From Ovoidimarina sp039190895 (GTDB taxonomy: Bacteria; Pseudomonadota; Alphaproteobacteria; Rhodobacterales; Rhodobacteraceae), in NCBI GenBank assembly GCA_039190895.1, contig JBCCXY010000004.1:9837-73836 (forward strand): 64,000 bases of DNA. Direction: 5' to 3'. The translations under genes were made by a program, and so were the position numbers. Of the stretch, positions 48,542 through 58,590 are shown piece after piece. The first letter of the stretch is position 1. Each line of letters begins with the position of its first letter. Under the pieces are notes generated by a model. It worked only from the letters and a program-made list of their open reading frames with translations. It did no database searches and was not told the origin of the DNA.

Positions 48542-51031
48542 ATGTCCTCCCCCTTCACGACGCGCGCCACCCTGTGCGCGCTGCTGCTTTCAACGACCAT
48601 TCTTGCCGCATGTGATTCTGCCGAGAAGCGGGCGGAAGAGCATTACCAAAGCGCGCTGGAGCTTTTGGAAGAGGGCGATGTCAGCCGCGCGGCGCTGGAG
48701 TTTCGGAACGTCTTCAATCTGGACGGCCAGCATCGTGAGGCGCGCATGGCGTATGCCACAATGATGCGCGATTCCAATGATTTGCAGGAGGCATTCAGTC
48801 AGTTCCTGCTGGTGTCCGAGCAATATCCCGACGATCCCGTTCCGCGGCTGGAACTGGCGGAAATTGCCATCCTCGTAGGCGAGTGGGATCAGGCCAAGCG
48901 TCACAGCGAGAAGGTGACTGAGCTTGCGCCGGATGATGCGCGGGGTCGGGCGATCTCGGCGATCATCAACTATCAGGAGGCCATCGAGGCTGAGGATGAC
49001 CCGGCGCGCCGGGCGGCAGCGGTTCAGGTGGCGCAGGTCGGCGGCGACCTCGCGGATGAGCGTCTGGCAGCGCAGATCGAGATCGACAACCTGCTGCGTG
49101 ATCAGAAGTTCGGCGAGACGCTGGAGGCGCTGGATCGGGCGCTGGAAGTCGATCCGGAAAACGAGCAAAACCAGCAGCTTAAGTTGCAGATCCTGGGCCA
49201 GCTTGCGGATCAGGATGGCATTCAGGAACAGCTTGAGACGATGGTGCGCCTGTTCCCCGAGAACGAGGGCTACTCGGGCACGCTGATCCAGTGGTACGTC
49301 GCCAAGGGCAACACCGACGCGGCCGAGGCCTTCATTCGCGAGCGCATCGCGTCGAGCGAGGGCGAAGAGGCCGACACGCAGCGCGTCCTGCTTCTTCGGT
49401 TCATGCAGGAACTTCACGGCATGGATGCCGCGCTGGAGCAGGCAGAGGCGTTCATCGCGGAAGACGTGAATACGCCCCTGTACCGGTCGCTGAAGTCAGG
49501 GCTACTGTTCGACTCCGGGAACCGGAACGCCGGCATTGCCGAGATGGAATCCGTCGTCGCAACCTATCCCGAGAACGAGAAGCTGACCGATTACAAGGTC
49601 GCACTGGCGCAGATGCAGACCAATGTCGGCAACGATGTCGCCGCGCGGCAACTTGTGGAAGAGGTTTTGGCCGACGACGCGGGCCATGTCGCGGCCAACA
49701 AGCTGCGGGCCGGTTGGTTGATCGAGGATGACATGCCGGACGAGGCCATCGTCGCCTTGCGGCAGGCGCTGGATCAGGCGCCGAACGACCCGCAGATCAT
49801 GTCGCTGATGGCGCAAGCGCATCTGCGCAACGGCAGCCGGGGTCTTGCGGGCGAGATGCTGTCGCTGGCGGTCGAGGCCTCGGGCAGCGCACCGGAAGAA
49901 AGCGTGACCTACGCGCGGTTCCTCGCAGCGGACAACAACCTGACATCGGCAGAGAGCATCCTGGTGGATTCGCTGCGCGTGTCGCCGAACAACCAGCCGG
50001 TGCTGGAGCTTCTGGGCCAGATCTATGTCGCGCAAGAGGATTGGCCGCGGGTGGAGCAGGTAGAAGGCACGCTGCGTCGTCTGGCCGAAGACGCGGGTGT
50101 CGGTGCCGCCGATGCGCTGCAGGTCGCGCGTCTGCGTGGGCAGGGTCGGGCCGATGAGGCGGTGAATTTCCTTGAAGAGTTGGCCGCAGCCTCCGGCGCG
50201 GGGAGCCCGGCCGATGTCTCGATCGTGCGCCAGCGAATCGCGGCGGGCGAGATCGAGGCGGCGAAGGCTTATGTGGCCGAAAAGCTTGCTGCGGCCCCGG
50301 ACAACATCGTTTTGCGGTCGCTTGAGGCCGCGATTGCGCAGGTCGAGGGCCGGACCGAGGACGCCGAGGCCGGGTATCGCGCGCTTCTGGCCGAAAACCC
50401 CGAGATCGAGACGCTGTGGCGAACGCTGTACACGATGAAGCTGCGCCAGGGCGATCCCGAGGCGGCAAGCGTGGTTCTGGAAGAGGCGCTGGAAGTGGTT
50501 CCGGACGCGGCCAATCTGCAATGGGCGCTGGCCGGTGAGCTAGAGCGGGCGGGCGATATCGACGGGGCCATCAACATCTACGAGGGCCTTTACGAACGTC
50601 TTCCGAACTCGCCCATTCTGGCGAACAACCTTGCCAGTCTGATGGCGACTTATCGCGTCGATGACGAGTCGTTGGAGCGTGCGTACACGATTGCCCGGCG
50701 CTTGCGCGGGCTGGAAGTCCCAGCGTTTCAGGACACTTACGGGTGGATCGCGCAGCGGCGTGGCGATACGGACGAAGCGCTCGCGCATCTGGAACCTGCG
50801 GCAGCCGGGCTGCCGGCGGACCCTCTGGTGCAGTACCACTATGCCGTTGCGCTTGCCTCGGCGGGCCGCACCGAAGAGGCGATTGCGCAGTTCCGGGTGG
50901 CGCTGGATGTGGCCGGGCCGGCGGACACGCGTGAGCAGTTCGAAACCGCCAAGGCCGAGATCGCGCGGCTTGAGGCGGAGCTTGAGGCCGCGAGCGAAGG
51001 GTCCGCGACCGAGACCGAAGCGGCCCAGTAG
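48542..51031 (+). CDS. TPR-repeat lipoprotein PrsT-like (exosortase-associated exopolysaccharide locus)
   Basis: An 829-residue periplasmic lipoprotein. The signal ends in the lipobox LAAC with Cys24. The rest is an array of tetratricopeptide repeats across most of residues 30-800, with typical A-x-A-x-L spacing, and a Glu/Ala-rich C-terminal tail. Length and lipoprotein start match the PEP-CTERM-system TPR family PrsT, thought to scaffold polysaccharide polymerisation and export. GAGGAG lies ten bases before the ATG at 48542. It is the first gene of the rightward operon. Confidence 0.87.
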   Translation: MSSPFTTRATLCALLLSTTILAACDSAEKRAEEHYQSALELLEEGDVSRAALEFRNVFNLDGQHREARMAYATMMRDSNDLQEAFSQFLLVSEQYPDDPVPRLELAEIAILVGEWDQAKRHSEKVTELAPDDARGRAISAIINYQEAIEAEDDPARRAAAVQVAQVGGDLADERLAAQIEIDNLLRDQKFGETLEALDRALEVDPENEQNQQLKLQILGQLADQDGIQEQLETMVRLFPENEGYSGTLIQWYVAKGNTDAAEAFIRERIASSEGEEADTQRVLLLRFMQELHGMDAALEQAEAFIAEDVNTPLYRSLKSGLLFDSGNRNAGIAEMESVVATYPENEKLTDYKVALAQMQTNVGNDVAARQLVEEVLADDAGHVAANKLRAGWLIEDDMPDEAIVALRQALDQAPNDPQIMSLMAQAHLRNGSRGLAGEMLSLAVEASGSAPEESVTYARFLAADNNLTSAESILVDSLRVSPNNQPVLELLGQIYVAQEDWPRVEQVEGTLRRLAEDAGVGAADALQVARLRGQGRADEAVNFLEELAAASGAGSPADVSIVRQRIAAGEIEAAKAYVAEKLAAAPDNIVLRSLEAAIAQVEGRTEDAEAGYRALLAENPEIETLWRTLYTMKLRQGDPEAASVVLEEALEVVPDAANLQWALAGELERAGDIDGAINIYEGLYERLPNSPILANNLASLMATYRVDDESLERAYTIARRLRGLEVPAFQDTYGWIAQRRGDTDEALAHLEPAAAGLPADPLVQYHYAVALASAGRTEEAIAQFRVALDVAGPADTREQFETAKAEIARLEAELEAASEGSATETEAAQ

Positions 51032-51160
51032 CGCTGTTGCGTCTACGAAACGCTTGAACCGCAATCTTTCGGCGGAACCCCTGTTTTCGCCGAAAGCCCT
51101 TCTGTTACGTGCGGCGTCCGCCCATACTGCGGCAGATTGCGCGAGAAGAGGCTCTCACAG

Positions 51161-51772
51161 ATGACTAGGTTCTTTGCGATTATCGTCGCGATTTTCTGGG
51201 CGGCGGCTGCGGTTGCCCAATCCGGGTATCAGATCCGCACCGGCGATCAGTTGACGGTTGAGGTCCTGGAGGATCCCTCGCTGAACCGGCAGGTGCTGGT
51301 TTTGCCGGATGGTTCGGTGTCGTTCCCGCTGGTGGGCGGTATCGCGGCGGGTGGCAAGTCGACCGATCAGTTCCGCGCTGATCTGGCCGCGGCGCTGGCC
51401 CCGAACTTTGCCACCACGCCGTCGGTCTTCGTATCGGTGGCCGCGCTGGCAGAACGTGTGGCGACCGGCGGCGGCGGCCCCGCTGCGCCCCGGACCATCG
51501 ATGTGTTCGTCATGGGCGAAGTTGCCAACCCCGGACGGCTGGAGTTGGAGCATGGGACGACCCTTCTACAGGGCCTCTCGCAGGTCGGTGGATTCACCCG
51601 CTTTGCTGCAACACGCCGCATCCAGCTTCGCCGGGTCGACCCGCAGACCGAAGCGTATGTGTCGTTTAAGTTCAACTATCGTGCCGTCGAAGATGGCGCG
51701 AAGATCTCAGGCCGGACGGTGCTTGCAGACGGGGACGTGATCGTCGTACCTCAGCGTAGACTGTTCGAGTAA
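51161..51772 (+). CDS. Wza-like polysaccharide export protein
   Basis: A 203-residue export protein. A signal peptide (about 1-19) is followed by the poly-export domain YQIRTGDQLTVEVLEDPSLNRQVLVLPDG (from about residue 23) and an SLBB-type segment (VMGEVANPGRLEL, about 115-127). It is shorter than Wza and lacks its C-terminal helix, as in the exosortase-associated family. It is located in the periplasm or outer membrane and forms part of the export channel. GAGG precedes the ATG at 51161. Confidence 0.88.
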   Translation: MTRFFAIIVAIFWAAAAVAQSGYQIRTGDQLTVEVLEDPSLNRQVLVLPDGSVSFPLVGGIAAGGKSTDQFRADLAAALAPNFATTPSVFVSVAALAERVATGGGGPAAPRTIDVFVMGEVANPGRLELEHGTTLLQGLSQVGGFTRFAATRRIQLRRVDPQTEAYVSFKFNYRAVEDGAKISGRTVLADGDVIVVPQRRLFE

Positions 51773-51785
51773 AGCAAGAGGCCGC

Positions 51786-53171
51786 ATGGCAGGCGGGTGG
51801 TCCAGAACGGTCGCGGCGGGGGCAACCTGTGTCGCGGCCATTATCGTACCGGAGCACTGGGCAGGTGCGCAGGACGCTGGCGGCCTTCAGGTCACCGGGA
51901 GTGTCCGGTTCGGTGCCGAGTACGATGACAACAGCAACCTGTCCGCGACGAACGAGGACAGTCAGTTCCTTCTGTATTCCGACGTGTCGCTTGGCCTTGT
52001 GTCCGAAACGCCGACCTCGCGGTTCGCCATCAACGTGGGCGGGCGCATCCAGTACGAAGACCTCGATACCGGGTTTGAAGAGAACGGATTTGTAAACCCG
52101 AACGGGTCGTTGTCGTACTCGCTGGAGGGCGCCGACAGCCGCTTGGAGCTTAGCGCGAGCATCCGGGAAGCCGACGTGCTGGATGAGCTGTTTCTCGACA
52201 CCGACGGAGACCTCCTGAATGACGCGGTCATAAGCTCGGTCGGTACGATCCAGACCACGCGCTATGGCGTTGAGCTGGAGTTCGGGCAGACCGCCCCCAT
52301 CGGCGGCGCCTTGTCCTATTCGCGGCGGGAGCGGGACTATTCGAACACGGTCAGCCCCGATCTGTTCGATACCGAAACCGATACGGTGCGCGCCACGATC
52401 AACTTCCGCCCACGCCAGACCCTGACCTTCCGCACCTTCGTCGAGCAAACGCACTACGAAGCCGACGATGTCGAACAGACCGACCGCACGACCACGTCGT
52501 TCGGCATCGGAACGACCTACGAGATCGACCCGATCCTGACCTTCGACGGCGAAGTGTCATTCCGCGAGGTGGACGAGACCACCATTCTGGGCAGGACAGA
52601 GACCGATGGTGTCGGCCTGAGCTTTACGCTGACACGTGAGATGCCCAATGGCTCTATCGCGCTGTTTGGCGACCGCAATGTGACCACGGATACGACGCGC
52701 ACGCAGCTCGGCGTGCGGCGCGAGATGGAGCTTCCTCGCGGTTCCCTGGGTTATTCGCTGGCCGTAAGTGACAGCGACACGGGCGACCTCGTGCTCCTTG
52801 GGACCATCGATTACCTGCACGAAACGCCGAATGGCGAGTTCACCGTTGCTTTGAACCAGACGGCGGTCGCAAATGACGACGACGAAGAGGTTCTGCGCAC
52901 GTCGTTTGATCTGGGCTACTCGCATGAGCTGACGCCGGTGTCGAATATCGGCGTGTCCTTCGGGCTGGACCGGACCGATGACATCGGGAACGGCGCGGTG
53001 ACCGAAGGGACGAGTGCGCGCCTCTCTGTAGTCTACAGCCAGCAATTGACCGAGGATTGGGACTGGCAGCTTGGCTACGAGGGGCGCCGGAACTCTCCTG
53101 AGACGGGCGCGGATGCGACGTCGAACCGTATCTTCGCCACCATCGGGCGCAGCTTTTCGATCCGGCCCTGA
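51786..53171 (+). CDS. outer-membrane beta-barrel protein of the exopolysaccharide locus
   Basis: A 461-residue secreted protein. The signal peptide (about 1-28, ending WAGAQ) precedes alternating beta strands typical of an outer-membrane barrel, with a C-terminal segment IFATIGRSFSIRP rich in alternating aromatics. GAEYDDNSNLS near the N-terminus is characteristic of the family of OM proteins found with PrsT and exosortase loci. It may be the exit channel for the polysaccharide. It begins 13 bases after the export-protein stop. Confidence 0.82.
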   Translation: MAGGWSRTVAAGATCVAAIIVPEHWAGAQDAGGLQVTGSVRFGAEYDDNSNLSATNEDSQFLLYSDVSLGLVSETPTSRFAINVGGRIQYEDLDTGFEENGFVNPNGSLSYSLEGADSRLELSASIREADVLDELFLDTDGDLLNDAVISSVGTIQTTRYGVELEFGQTAPIGGALSYSRRERDYSNTVSPDLFDTETDTVRATINFRPRQTLTFRTFVEQTHYEADDVEQTDRTTTSFGIGTTYEIDPILTFDGEVSFREVDETTILGRTETDGVGLSFTLTREMPNGSIALFGDRNVTTDTTRTQLGVRREMELPRGSLGYSLAVSDSDTGDLVLLGTIDYLHETPNGEFTVALNQTAVANDDDEEVLRTSFDLGYSHELTPVSNIGVSFGLDRTDDIGNGAVTEGTSARLSVVYSQQLTEDWDWQLGYEGRRNSPETGADATSNRIFATIGRSFSIRP

Positions 53172-53180
53172 TCGGGGCCA

Positions 53181-53843
53181 TTGGCAAACCAGCCCCTCCC
53201 ACCACGACCACCGTTTCGCCCGTTTGGACGCCACGCCCTGCTTGTGATCATCGTCGCGGTCTGCGTGGGCGTCGAGGGTGTGCTGCAACTGGCGGATCTG
53301 GGGCTGATCGACGTCCCCCGGCTGCGCCAGTGGGTGTATTTCAACGGCAGTTTTTTCGCAGGCCTCTTGTACGACTGGCGCCCGAACTTTCCCGGCCAGC
53401 CGTTCACGATGTTCGTCACGTATCCCTTCGTTCACACCGGCGCGCTGCATCTGGCACTGAACATGATCACCCTCGTCATCATCGGCCGGGACGTGATCGA
53501 CCGGGCCGGGCCCGCCCGCTTTGCCGCGATCTATGCGGTGTCGGCGCTTGGCGGCGCGGTTGCCTTCGGGCTGTTGGGTCCGGTGGTCTCCCCCATGGTC
53601 GGGGCGTCGGGGGCGCTGTTCGGGCTCGCCGGGGCGGTCGTTGCCTGGGGCTGGCGGGATCGCCAACTGGCGGGGGAAAGCCTTGGGCCCATCTACCGGA
53701 TCCTCGGCCTTCTGTTTCTGCTGAACCTGATCCCGTGGTGGATCATGCAGGGACATCTGGCGTGGCAGACGCATCTGGGCGGGTTCATCGCGGGCGTGCT
53801 GATCACGGTCTGGTTTGACCGCCGGGACGCCACCGATCCTTAA
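53181..53843 (+). CDS. rhomboid-family intramembrane serine protease
   Basis: A 220-residue six-helix membrane protease. The catalytic Ser143 sits in GASGALFG, and His198 in the last helix (WQTHLGGFIAG) completes the dyad. HLALN (H90, N94) forms the usual oxyanion site. The start is TTG at 53181, nine bases after the barrel-protein stop, with GGGG upstream. It could process a membrane protein of the polysaccharide or flagellar system; position alone supports this. Confidence 0.9.
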   Translation: MANQPLPPRPPFRPFGRHALLVIIVAVCVGVEGVLQLADLGLIDVPRLRQWVYFNGSFFAGLLYDWRPNFPGQPFTMFVTYPFVHTGALHLALNMITLVIIGRDVIDRAGPARFAAIYAVSALGGAVAFGLLGPVVSPMVGASGALFGLAGAVVAWGWRDRQLAGESLGPIYRILGLLFLLNLIPWWIMQGHLAWQTHLGGFIAGVLITVWFDRRDATDP

Positions 53844-53897
53844 GTAAGGATTTACCGCCAGCCGTTAGCCCCATCCGCGACCGGAAGGGGTGCTAAG

Positions 53898-54701
53898 ATG
53901 TCGAACGAACTGCCGCCCATCATCAAGAAAAAGAAGATCGTCGCAGGCGACGGGCACCATGGCGGTGCGTGGAAGGTCGCCTATGCGGACTTCGTAACCG
54001 CGATGATGGCTTTCTTCATGCTGATGTGGCTGCTGGGCGCAACGACCGAAAAGCAGCGGAAGGGCATCGCCGATTACTTCAACCCCACGATCCCGGTGGT
54101 AAAGGCCTCTGGCGGGGGAAGCGGGGCGTTTGGCGGCGACAGCACGTTTGCGGAAAGCTCACTCTCCCATACGGGTGCCGGGCCGACGCAGGCCCCCAGC
54201 CCGGCGGGCGACGGCGGCCAGGGAAGAGAGGACGAAGAGAACGAGTATGCCGAGGTCGAAGACGCCCTGCGCGGTCTGGCCGGGGAAAGCACGATCTCAG
54301 AGCTTCTGAGCCGCCACATCATCACACGCCTCAGCGACGAGGGCCTCGTGATCGAGCTGTTCGAATCAGACGAAGTGACCCTGTTCGGAGAGGACGAATC
54401 CGCCGAACCCGCGCTGGAGCAGATGATTCAGGCGCTCCTGCCGATCCTTGATCTGGTGTCGAACGATCTGGCGATCCAGGGCTACACCGCCTCGGTCCCC
54501 ATCGTGGTGCGAGAGGATTCCAGCTGGGACCGGTCTGCGGCCCGCGCCCGAACGGTGCAAGAACTGTTGCAGGCCGAAGGGTTCCCCGAGGGCCGCATCG
54601 CGCGGATCACCGGATTTGCCGACCGGAAGCCGGTGGCGGCCAACCCGCTGGCGCCCCGGAACGACCGGGTAGAGATCATCCTCCTTCGCTCGCGCCTGTG
54701 A
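53898..54701 (+). CDS. motB: flagellar motor stator protein MotB
   Basis: A 267-residue MotB. One transmembrane helix (about 27-47) holds the proton-binding Asp31 in YADFVTAMMAFFMLMWLL, followed by the plug region and a C-terminal OmpA-like peptidoglycan-binding domain (about 150-265). The basic N-terminus IKKKK is typical. MotA is not in the window. GGAAGGGG precedes the ATG. It leads the flagellar block. Confidence 0.93.
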   Translation: MSNELPPIIKKKKIVAGDGHHGGAWKVAYADFVTAMMAFFMLMWLLGATTEKQRKGIADYFNPTIPVVKASGGGSGAFGGDSTFAESSLSHTGAGPTQAPSPAGDGGQGREDEENEYAEVEDALRGLAGESTISELLSRHIITRLSDEGLVIELFESDEVTLFGEDESAEPALEQMIQALLPILDLVSNDLAIQGYTASVPIVVREDSSWDRSAARARTVQELLQAEGFPEGRIARITGFADRKPVAANPLAPRNDRVEIILLRSRL

Positions 54702-54797
54702 CAAAATCGAGCGGATTTTAGATGTTAGCAACGGCTTAAGCGCGGTGCCTTACCCCTGCGGCGCGTGGGGGCACGCAGCAGAAGGGTGCAGCATAGC

Positions 54798-56105
54798 ATG
54801 ACGATTTCCTCGTCCTTGAACGCTGGGGTGGCCGGCTTGGCAGCAAACGCCAGCCGCCTGTCGACGATTGCCGACAACATCGCGAACTCTGAAACCAATG
54901 GCTATAAGCGGGCGGTGGCAGAGTTCTCGTCGCTGGTCATCTCAAACAGCCGCGGGGCCTACACGGCGGGCGGCGTTCGGATCACGTCTCAGCGCCTGAT
55001 CGACCAGGCGGGGGCACTGGCAACGACCAGCAACTCGACCGACCTTGCGGTGCGGGGGCGTGGGTTCCTGCCGGTGACAACTGAAGCCGCCGTGAACGCC
55101 ACCGCAACGGGGGAATTTCCGCTGTCGCTGGCGACGACCGGCTCGTTCCGGACGGATGCAGAGGGCTTTCTGCGGACCAGTACCGGCGTCGTTCTGATGG
55201 GCTGGCCGGCTGATCCCGACGGCTCGATCCCGACCTTCCCCCGTGACACCGCCGACGGCCTGGAACCGGTGCAGATCAATGTGAACCAGTTCGTGTCAGA
55301 GCCGACAACGCAGGTCAGCCTCGGCGTGAACCTTCCCGCGACCGAAACGGAGTTCGGCGCAAGCGGCACGCCGCTTGATCTGTCGGTGGAGTATTTTGAC
55401 AACCTCGGCACCTCGCAGAGTATCGGCATCCAGTTCAGCCCGACGGTCCCGACAGCTGCGGGTGCCTCGAATACGTGGACGATGACGCTGAGCGACAGCG
55501 CCTCGGGCGGGACGACGATTGGCGAATACGAGATCGTGTTTGACGACTCGCGCGGCTCGGGCGGAACGATTGACTCGGTGACCACGGTGTCGGGCGGGCT
55601 CTACGACGATACGACGGGCGAGTTTACGGTGAACGTCGTCAGCGGCCCGATCACGATGAATATCGGTGCTGTGGGGTCAGGAACGAACCTGACGCAGTTG
55701 GCGGACAGCTTTGCGCCGACCTCGATCTCGAAAGACGGTTCGACCGTGGGCAACCTCGTGTCGGTTGAAGTGGATGCAAACGGGTTCGTAAGCGCGAGCT
55801 TCGACATCGGCATCACGCGGACGATCTACCAGATCCCGCTGATCGACCTGCCGAACCCGAACGGGCTGATCGCCGACGATAACCAGACCTACCGCACGTC
55901 GGCGGAGTCGGGGACACTGTTCTTGTGGGATGCCGCTGATGGCCCGACGGGGGACATCGTGAGCTTTGCGCTGGAAGAATCCTCAACCGACGTGGCGGGC
56001 GAGTTGACGCAGCTGATCCAGACGCAGCGGGCCTACAGCTCGAACGCGAAGGTCATCCAGACCGTCGACGAGATGCTGCAGGAAACCACGAACATCAAAC
56101 GCTAA
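54798..56105 (+). CDS. flgE: flagellar hook protein FlgE
   Basis: A 435-residue hook protein. The N-terminal rod-like segment MTISSSLNAGVAGLAANASRLSTIADNIANSETNGYKR is diagnostic, and the C-terminal helix ELTQLIQTQRAYSSNAKVIQTVDEMLQ pairs with it in the hook wall. The central variable domains (about 90-380) are Ser/Thr/Gly-rich. I chose the ATG at 54798 because the conserved N-terminus begins there. Confidence 0.95.
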   Translation: MTISSSLNAGVAGLAANASRLSTIADNIANSETNGYKRAVAEFSSLVISNSRGAYTAGGVRITSQRLIDQAGALATTSNSTDLAVRGRGFLPVTTEAAVNATATGEFPLSLATTGSFRTDAEGFLRTSTGVVLMGWPADPDGSIPTFPRDTADGLEPVQINVNQFVSEPTTQVSLGVNLPATETEFGASGTPLDLSVEYFDNLGTSQSIGIQFSPTVPTAAGASNTWTMTLSDSASGGTTIGEYEIVFDDSRGSGGTIDSVTTVSGGLYDDTTGEFTVNVVSGPITMNIGAVGSGTNLTQLADSFAPTSISKDGSTVGNLVSVEVDANGFVSASFDIGITRTIYQIPLIDLPNPNGLIADDNQTYRTSAESGTLFLWDAADGPTGDIVSFALEESSTDVAGELTQLIQTQRAYSSNAKVIQTVDEMLQETTNIKR

Positions 56106-56124
56106 TGGACCTGGGGGTTAGGCG

Positions 56125-57582
56125 ATGAGCATCACAAGCGCACTGTCCAGCGCCAATTCGGGCCTGACCGCCTTTTCGAAGGCGGCCCAGTTGGTGTCGG
56201 ACAACGTGTCGAACGCGCTGACCGAAGGGTATGCGCGACGCGAGCTAGAGCTGTCGACGCGGGTCGTCGGCGGCTCGGGTGCAGGGGTGCAGGTCGACGG
56301 TGTGAAACGCATCGTCGACCAGGGCCTGCTGCGTGATCGGCGCCTTGCGGATGCCGAGCTGGGGTATCAGTCGGGGCGCACGGGGTTTCTGCAGACCTCG
56401 CTCGATCTGATCGGCGTGCCGGACGATCCGGCGTCCCTGTCGGGTCAGTTGGTGGCGTTCGAATCGGCGTTGCTGGATGCGGGCAGCCGCCCGGATTCCG
56501 ACACGCGCCTGGCCGAGATTGTGCGCACCGGCAACAACCTGACCAACAAGCTGAACGAAGCGACGCGTGCCGTTCAAGCCGAACGCCTGGCTGCCGACAA
56601 CGCCATTGCGCGTGAGATCGACATCCTGAACGCGAACCTGAAGCAAGTTGAAGAGATGAACGCCGAAATCACGCGCTTCAACGGTTCGGGGCAGGATACG
56701 AGCGGGCTGGTCGAGGCCCGCCAGCTTGTGATCGACGACATTGCCGCGATGGTCCCCGTTCGCGTGGTGCCGCGCGAGTCCGGAACGGTCGCGATCTATA
56801 CAATGAACGGTGCCACGCTGATCGACGGCCCGGCGCAGCAGTTTGAGTTCTCGCCGGTGTCAACGATCACGGCGGACATGACCCTGGCAAGCGGCGCGCT
56901 GTCGCCGCTGATCCAGAACGGTGATCCGGTGGCCACCACCGGGCAATTTCCCCCGATGGGCGGCGGGTCGCTGGCAGCCTTGTTCGAGGTACGCGATGAC
57001 CTTGCCGTGTTGGCGCAGGCGCGGCTGGACGCATTCTCGCGCGACTTGATGGAGCGGTTTGAGGACCCGGCGGTTGACCCAACGACGGCAGCGGGTGCCC
57101 TTGGTCTGTTCACCGACAACGGCGTCGTGTTTGACGCCCTCGACGAGGTCGGCTTGGCCGGACGCGTGGAGCTGAACGCCGTCGTCGACCCCGCACGCGG
57201 CGGGGATCTCACACTGATCCGCGACGGTTTGGGCGCGACTGTCCCCGGCCCTGTCGGGTTTGCAGGCCAGATCTATGCGTTCGCTGACGCGCTGTCCTCA
57301 AACCGGGCGCCTGCAGGCAATCAGATCACCTCGGCAGAGCGAAGCGCGACGGCGCTATCCGCCGACCTCGCCTCGCGCGCGGCGTCCGATCTGGTCGATG
57401 CCGAGCGGTCCGAGAGCTTTGCAAGCACGCGCCAGACCTCGCTGCGGGATCTGGAGCTGGAGGGTGGCGTGGACACCGATCAAGAGATGCAGAAGCTCTT
57501 GCTGATCGAGCAGGCCTATGCCGCGAATGCCCGCGTGATCCAGACGATTGACGACCTTATCCAAAGATTGCTGGCGATTTAA
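56125..57582 (+). CDS. flgK: flagellar hook-associated protein FlgK (HAP1)
   Basis: A 485-residue HAP1 that joins hook and filament. The N-terminus SITSALSSANSGLTAFSKAAQLVSDNVSNALTEGYARRE and the C-terminus LLLIEQAYAANARVIQTIDDLIQRLL show the conserved HAP1 terminal helices. It starts 19 bases after flgE and ends three bases before flgL. Confidence 0.95.
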   Translation: MSITSALSSANSGLTAFSKAAQLVSDNVSNALTEGYARRELELSTRVVGGSGAGVQVDGVKRIVDQGLLRDRRLADAELGYQSGRTGFLQTSLDLIGVPDDPASLSGQLVAFESALLDAGSRPDSDTRLAEIVRTGNNLTNKLNEATRAVQAERLAADNAIAREIDILNANLKQVEEMNAEITRFNGSGQDTSGLVEARQLVIDDIAAMVPVRVVPRESGTVAIYTMNGATLIDGPAQQFEFSPVSTITADMTLASGALSPLIQNGDPVATTGQFPPMGGGSLAALFEVRDDLAVLAQARLDAFSRDLMERFEDPAVDPTTAAGALGLFTDNGVVFDALDEVGLAGRVELNAVVDPARGGDLTLIRDGLGATVPGPVGFAGQIYAFADALSSNRAPAGNQITSAERSATALSADLASRAASDLVDAERSESFASTRQTSLRDLELEGGVDTDQEMQKLLLIEQAYAANARVIQTIDDLIQRLLAI

Positions 57583-57585
57583 CCC

Positions 57586-58590
57586 ATGGAAACTATCGGC
57601 TTAGGTGATCTGGCAACATCCTTGCAATCGCGCCGCAACAACGCGCGGCTGAACAACGAGCTGGTCCGTCTGACGCAAGAGCTGTCGTCGGGGCGCCGGA
57701 CGGATGTAACCTCCGGCGTATCGGGGGATTTCGGCCCCCTCGCGGCGTTTCGGCGGGATTTGTCAGCGATCGAGAGCTTCACGCAAACCGCTCAAGAGGC
57801 GCGGCTGATCGCGCAGGCCGGGCAGGAAGTGTTGGGTCAGATTGCCACCGGTGCCTCAGACGATTCCACGTCGCTTCTGCTGGTGGTGACAAACCCGGAT
57901 CCGGAGCTTGTCGAAAAGGCCGCCGCGAGCGCACGGCAGAATTTCGAGGCGGCGATTGCCGGGCTGAACACCAACGTGGCGGGCCGGTCGGTCTTCGCCG
58001 GGCAGGATTTCGGCAACGCGGCGACCATCGACGCGGATACGATCCTGGCCGATCTGGTTCTCGCAACAGCGGCGGAGACGACGGCCGCCGGGGTTGAGGC
58101 CATCGTGGATGCCTATTTCGCCCCCGGCGGCGGGTTTGAGACGACGGCCTATCTGGGCGATGTCGCGGCGACGCCGACGCGGCTGGGCAGCGGTGAGACG
58201 GCGGACCCGACGCTGCTCGCCACTGATCCGCGCATCACGCAGACGCTGGCCGAGACGGCGAAGGCGGCGCTCATCGATCTGGATGTGCTCATCGGGCAGC
58301 CGGATGAGCGGATCCTGCTGGCCGGAAATGTCGGGCAATCGTTGCTGGAGGCCTCGGCCAATCTGACGGACGCCCGCGCCGCGGTCGGCATCGCAGAAGA
58401 GGCGTTGGAGCGGTCGCTGACCCGGCTTGCCGCCGAGAAGACCTCGACCGAGATTGCGCTGGGCGAGATCGTAAATGCCGACCCGTTCGAGACGGCAGCC
58501 CGTCTGCAAGAGACCGAGGTTCAGCTTGAGACGCTCTATATCCTAACGGGCCGGCTGGCGGCGCTGTCGCTGGCCAACTTCCTGAGATGA
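57586..58590 (+). CDS. flgL: flagellar hook-filament junction protein FlgL (HAP3)
   Basis: A 334-residue HAP3 with the flagellin-like N-terminus (SLQSRRNNARLNNELVRLTQELSSGRRTDVT) and C-terminus (TSTEIALGEIVNADPFETAARLQETEVQLETLYILTGRLAALSLANFL). The stop overlaps the flgI start by four bases (ATGA). Confidence 0.92.
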   Translation: METIGLGDLATSLQSRRNNARLNNELVRLTQELSSGRRTDVTSGVSGDFGPLAAFRRDLSAIESFTQTAQEARLIAQAGQEVLGQIATGASDDSTSLLLVVTNPDPELVEKAAASARQNFEAAIAGLNTNVAGRSVFAGQDFGNAATIDADTILADLVLATAAETTAAGVEAIVDAYFAPGGGFETTAYLGDVAATPTRLGSGETADPTLLATDPRITQTLAETAKAALIDLDVLIGQPDERILLAGNVGQSLLEASANLTDARAAVGIAEEALERSLTRLAAEKTSTEIALGEIVNADPFETAARLQETEVQLETLYILTGRLAALSLANFLR

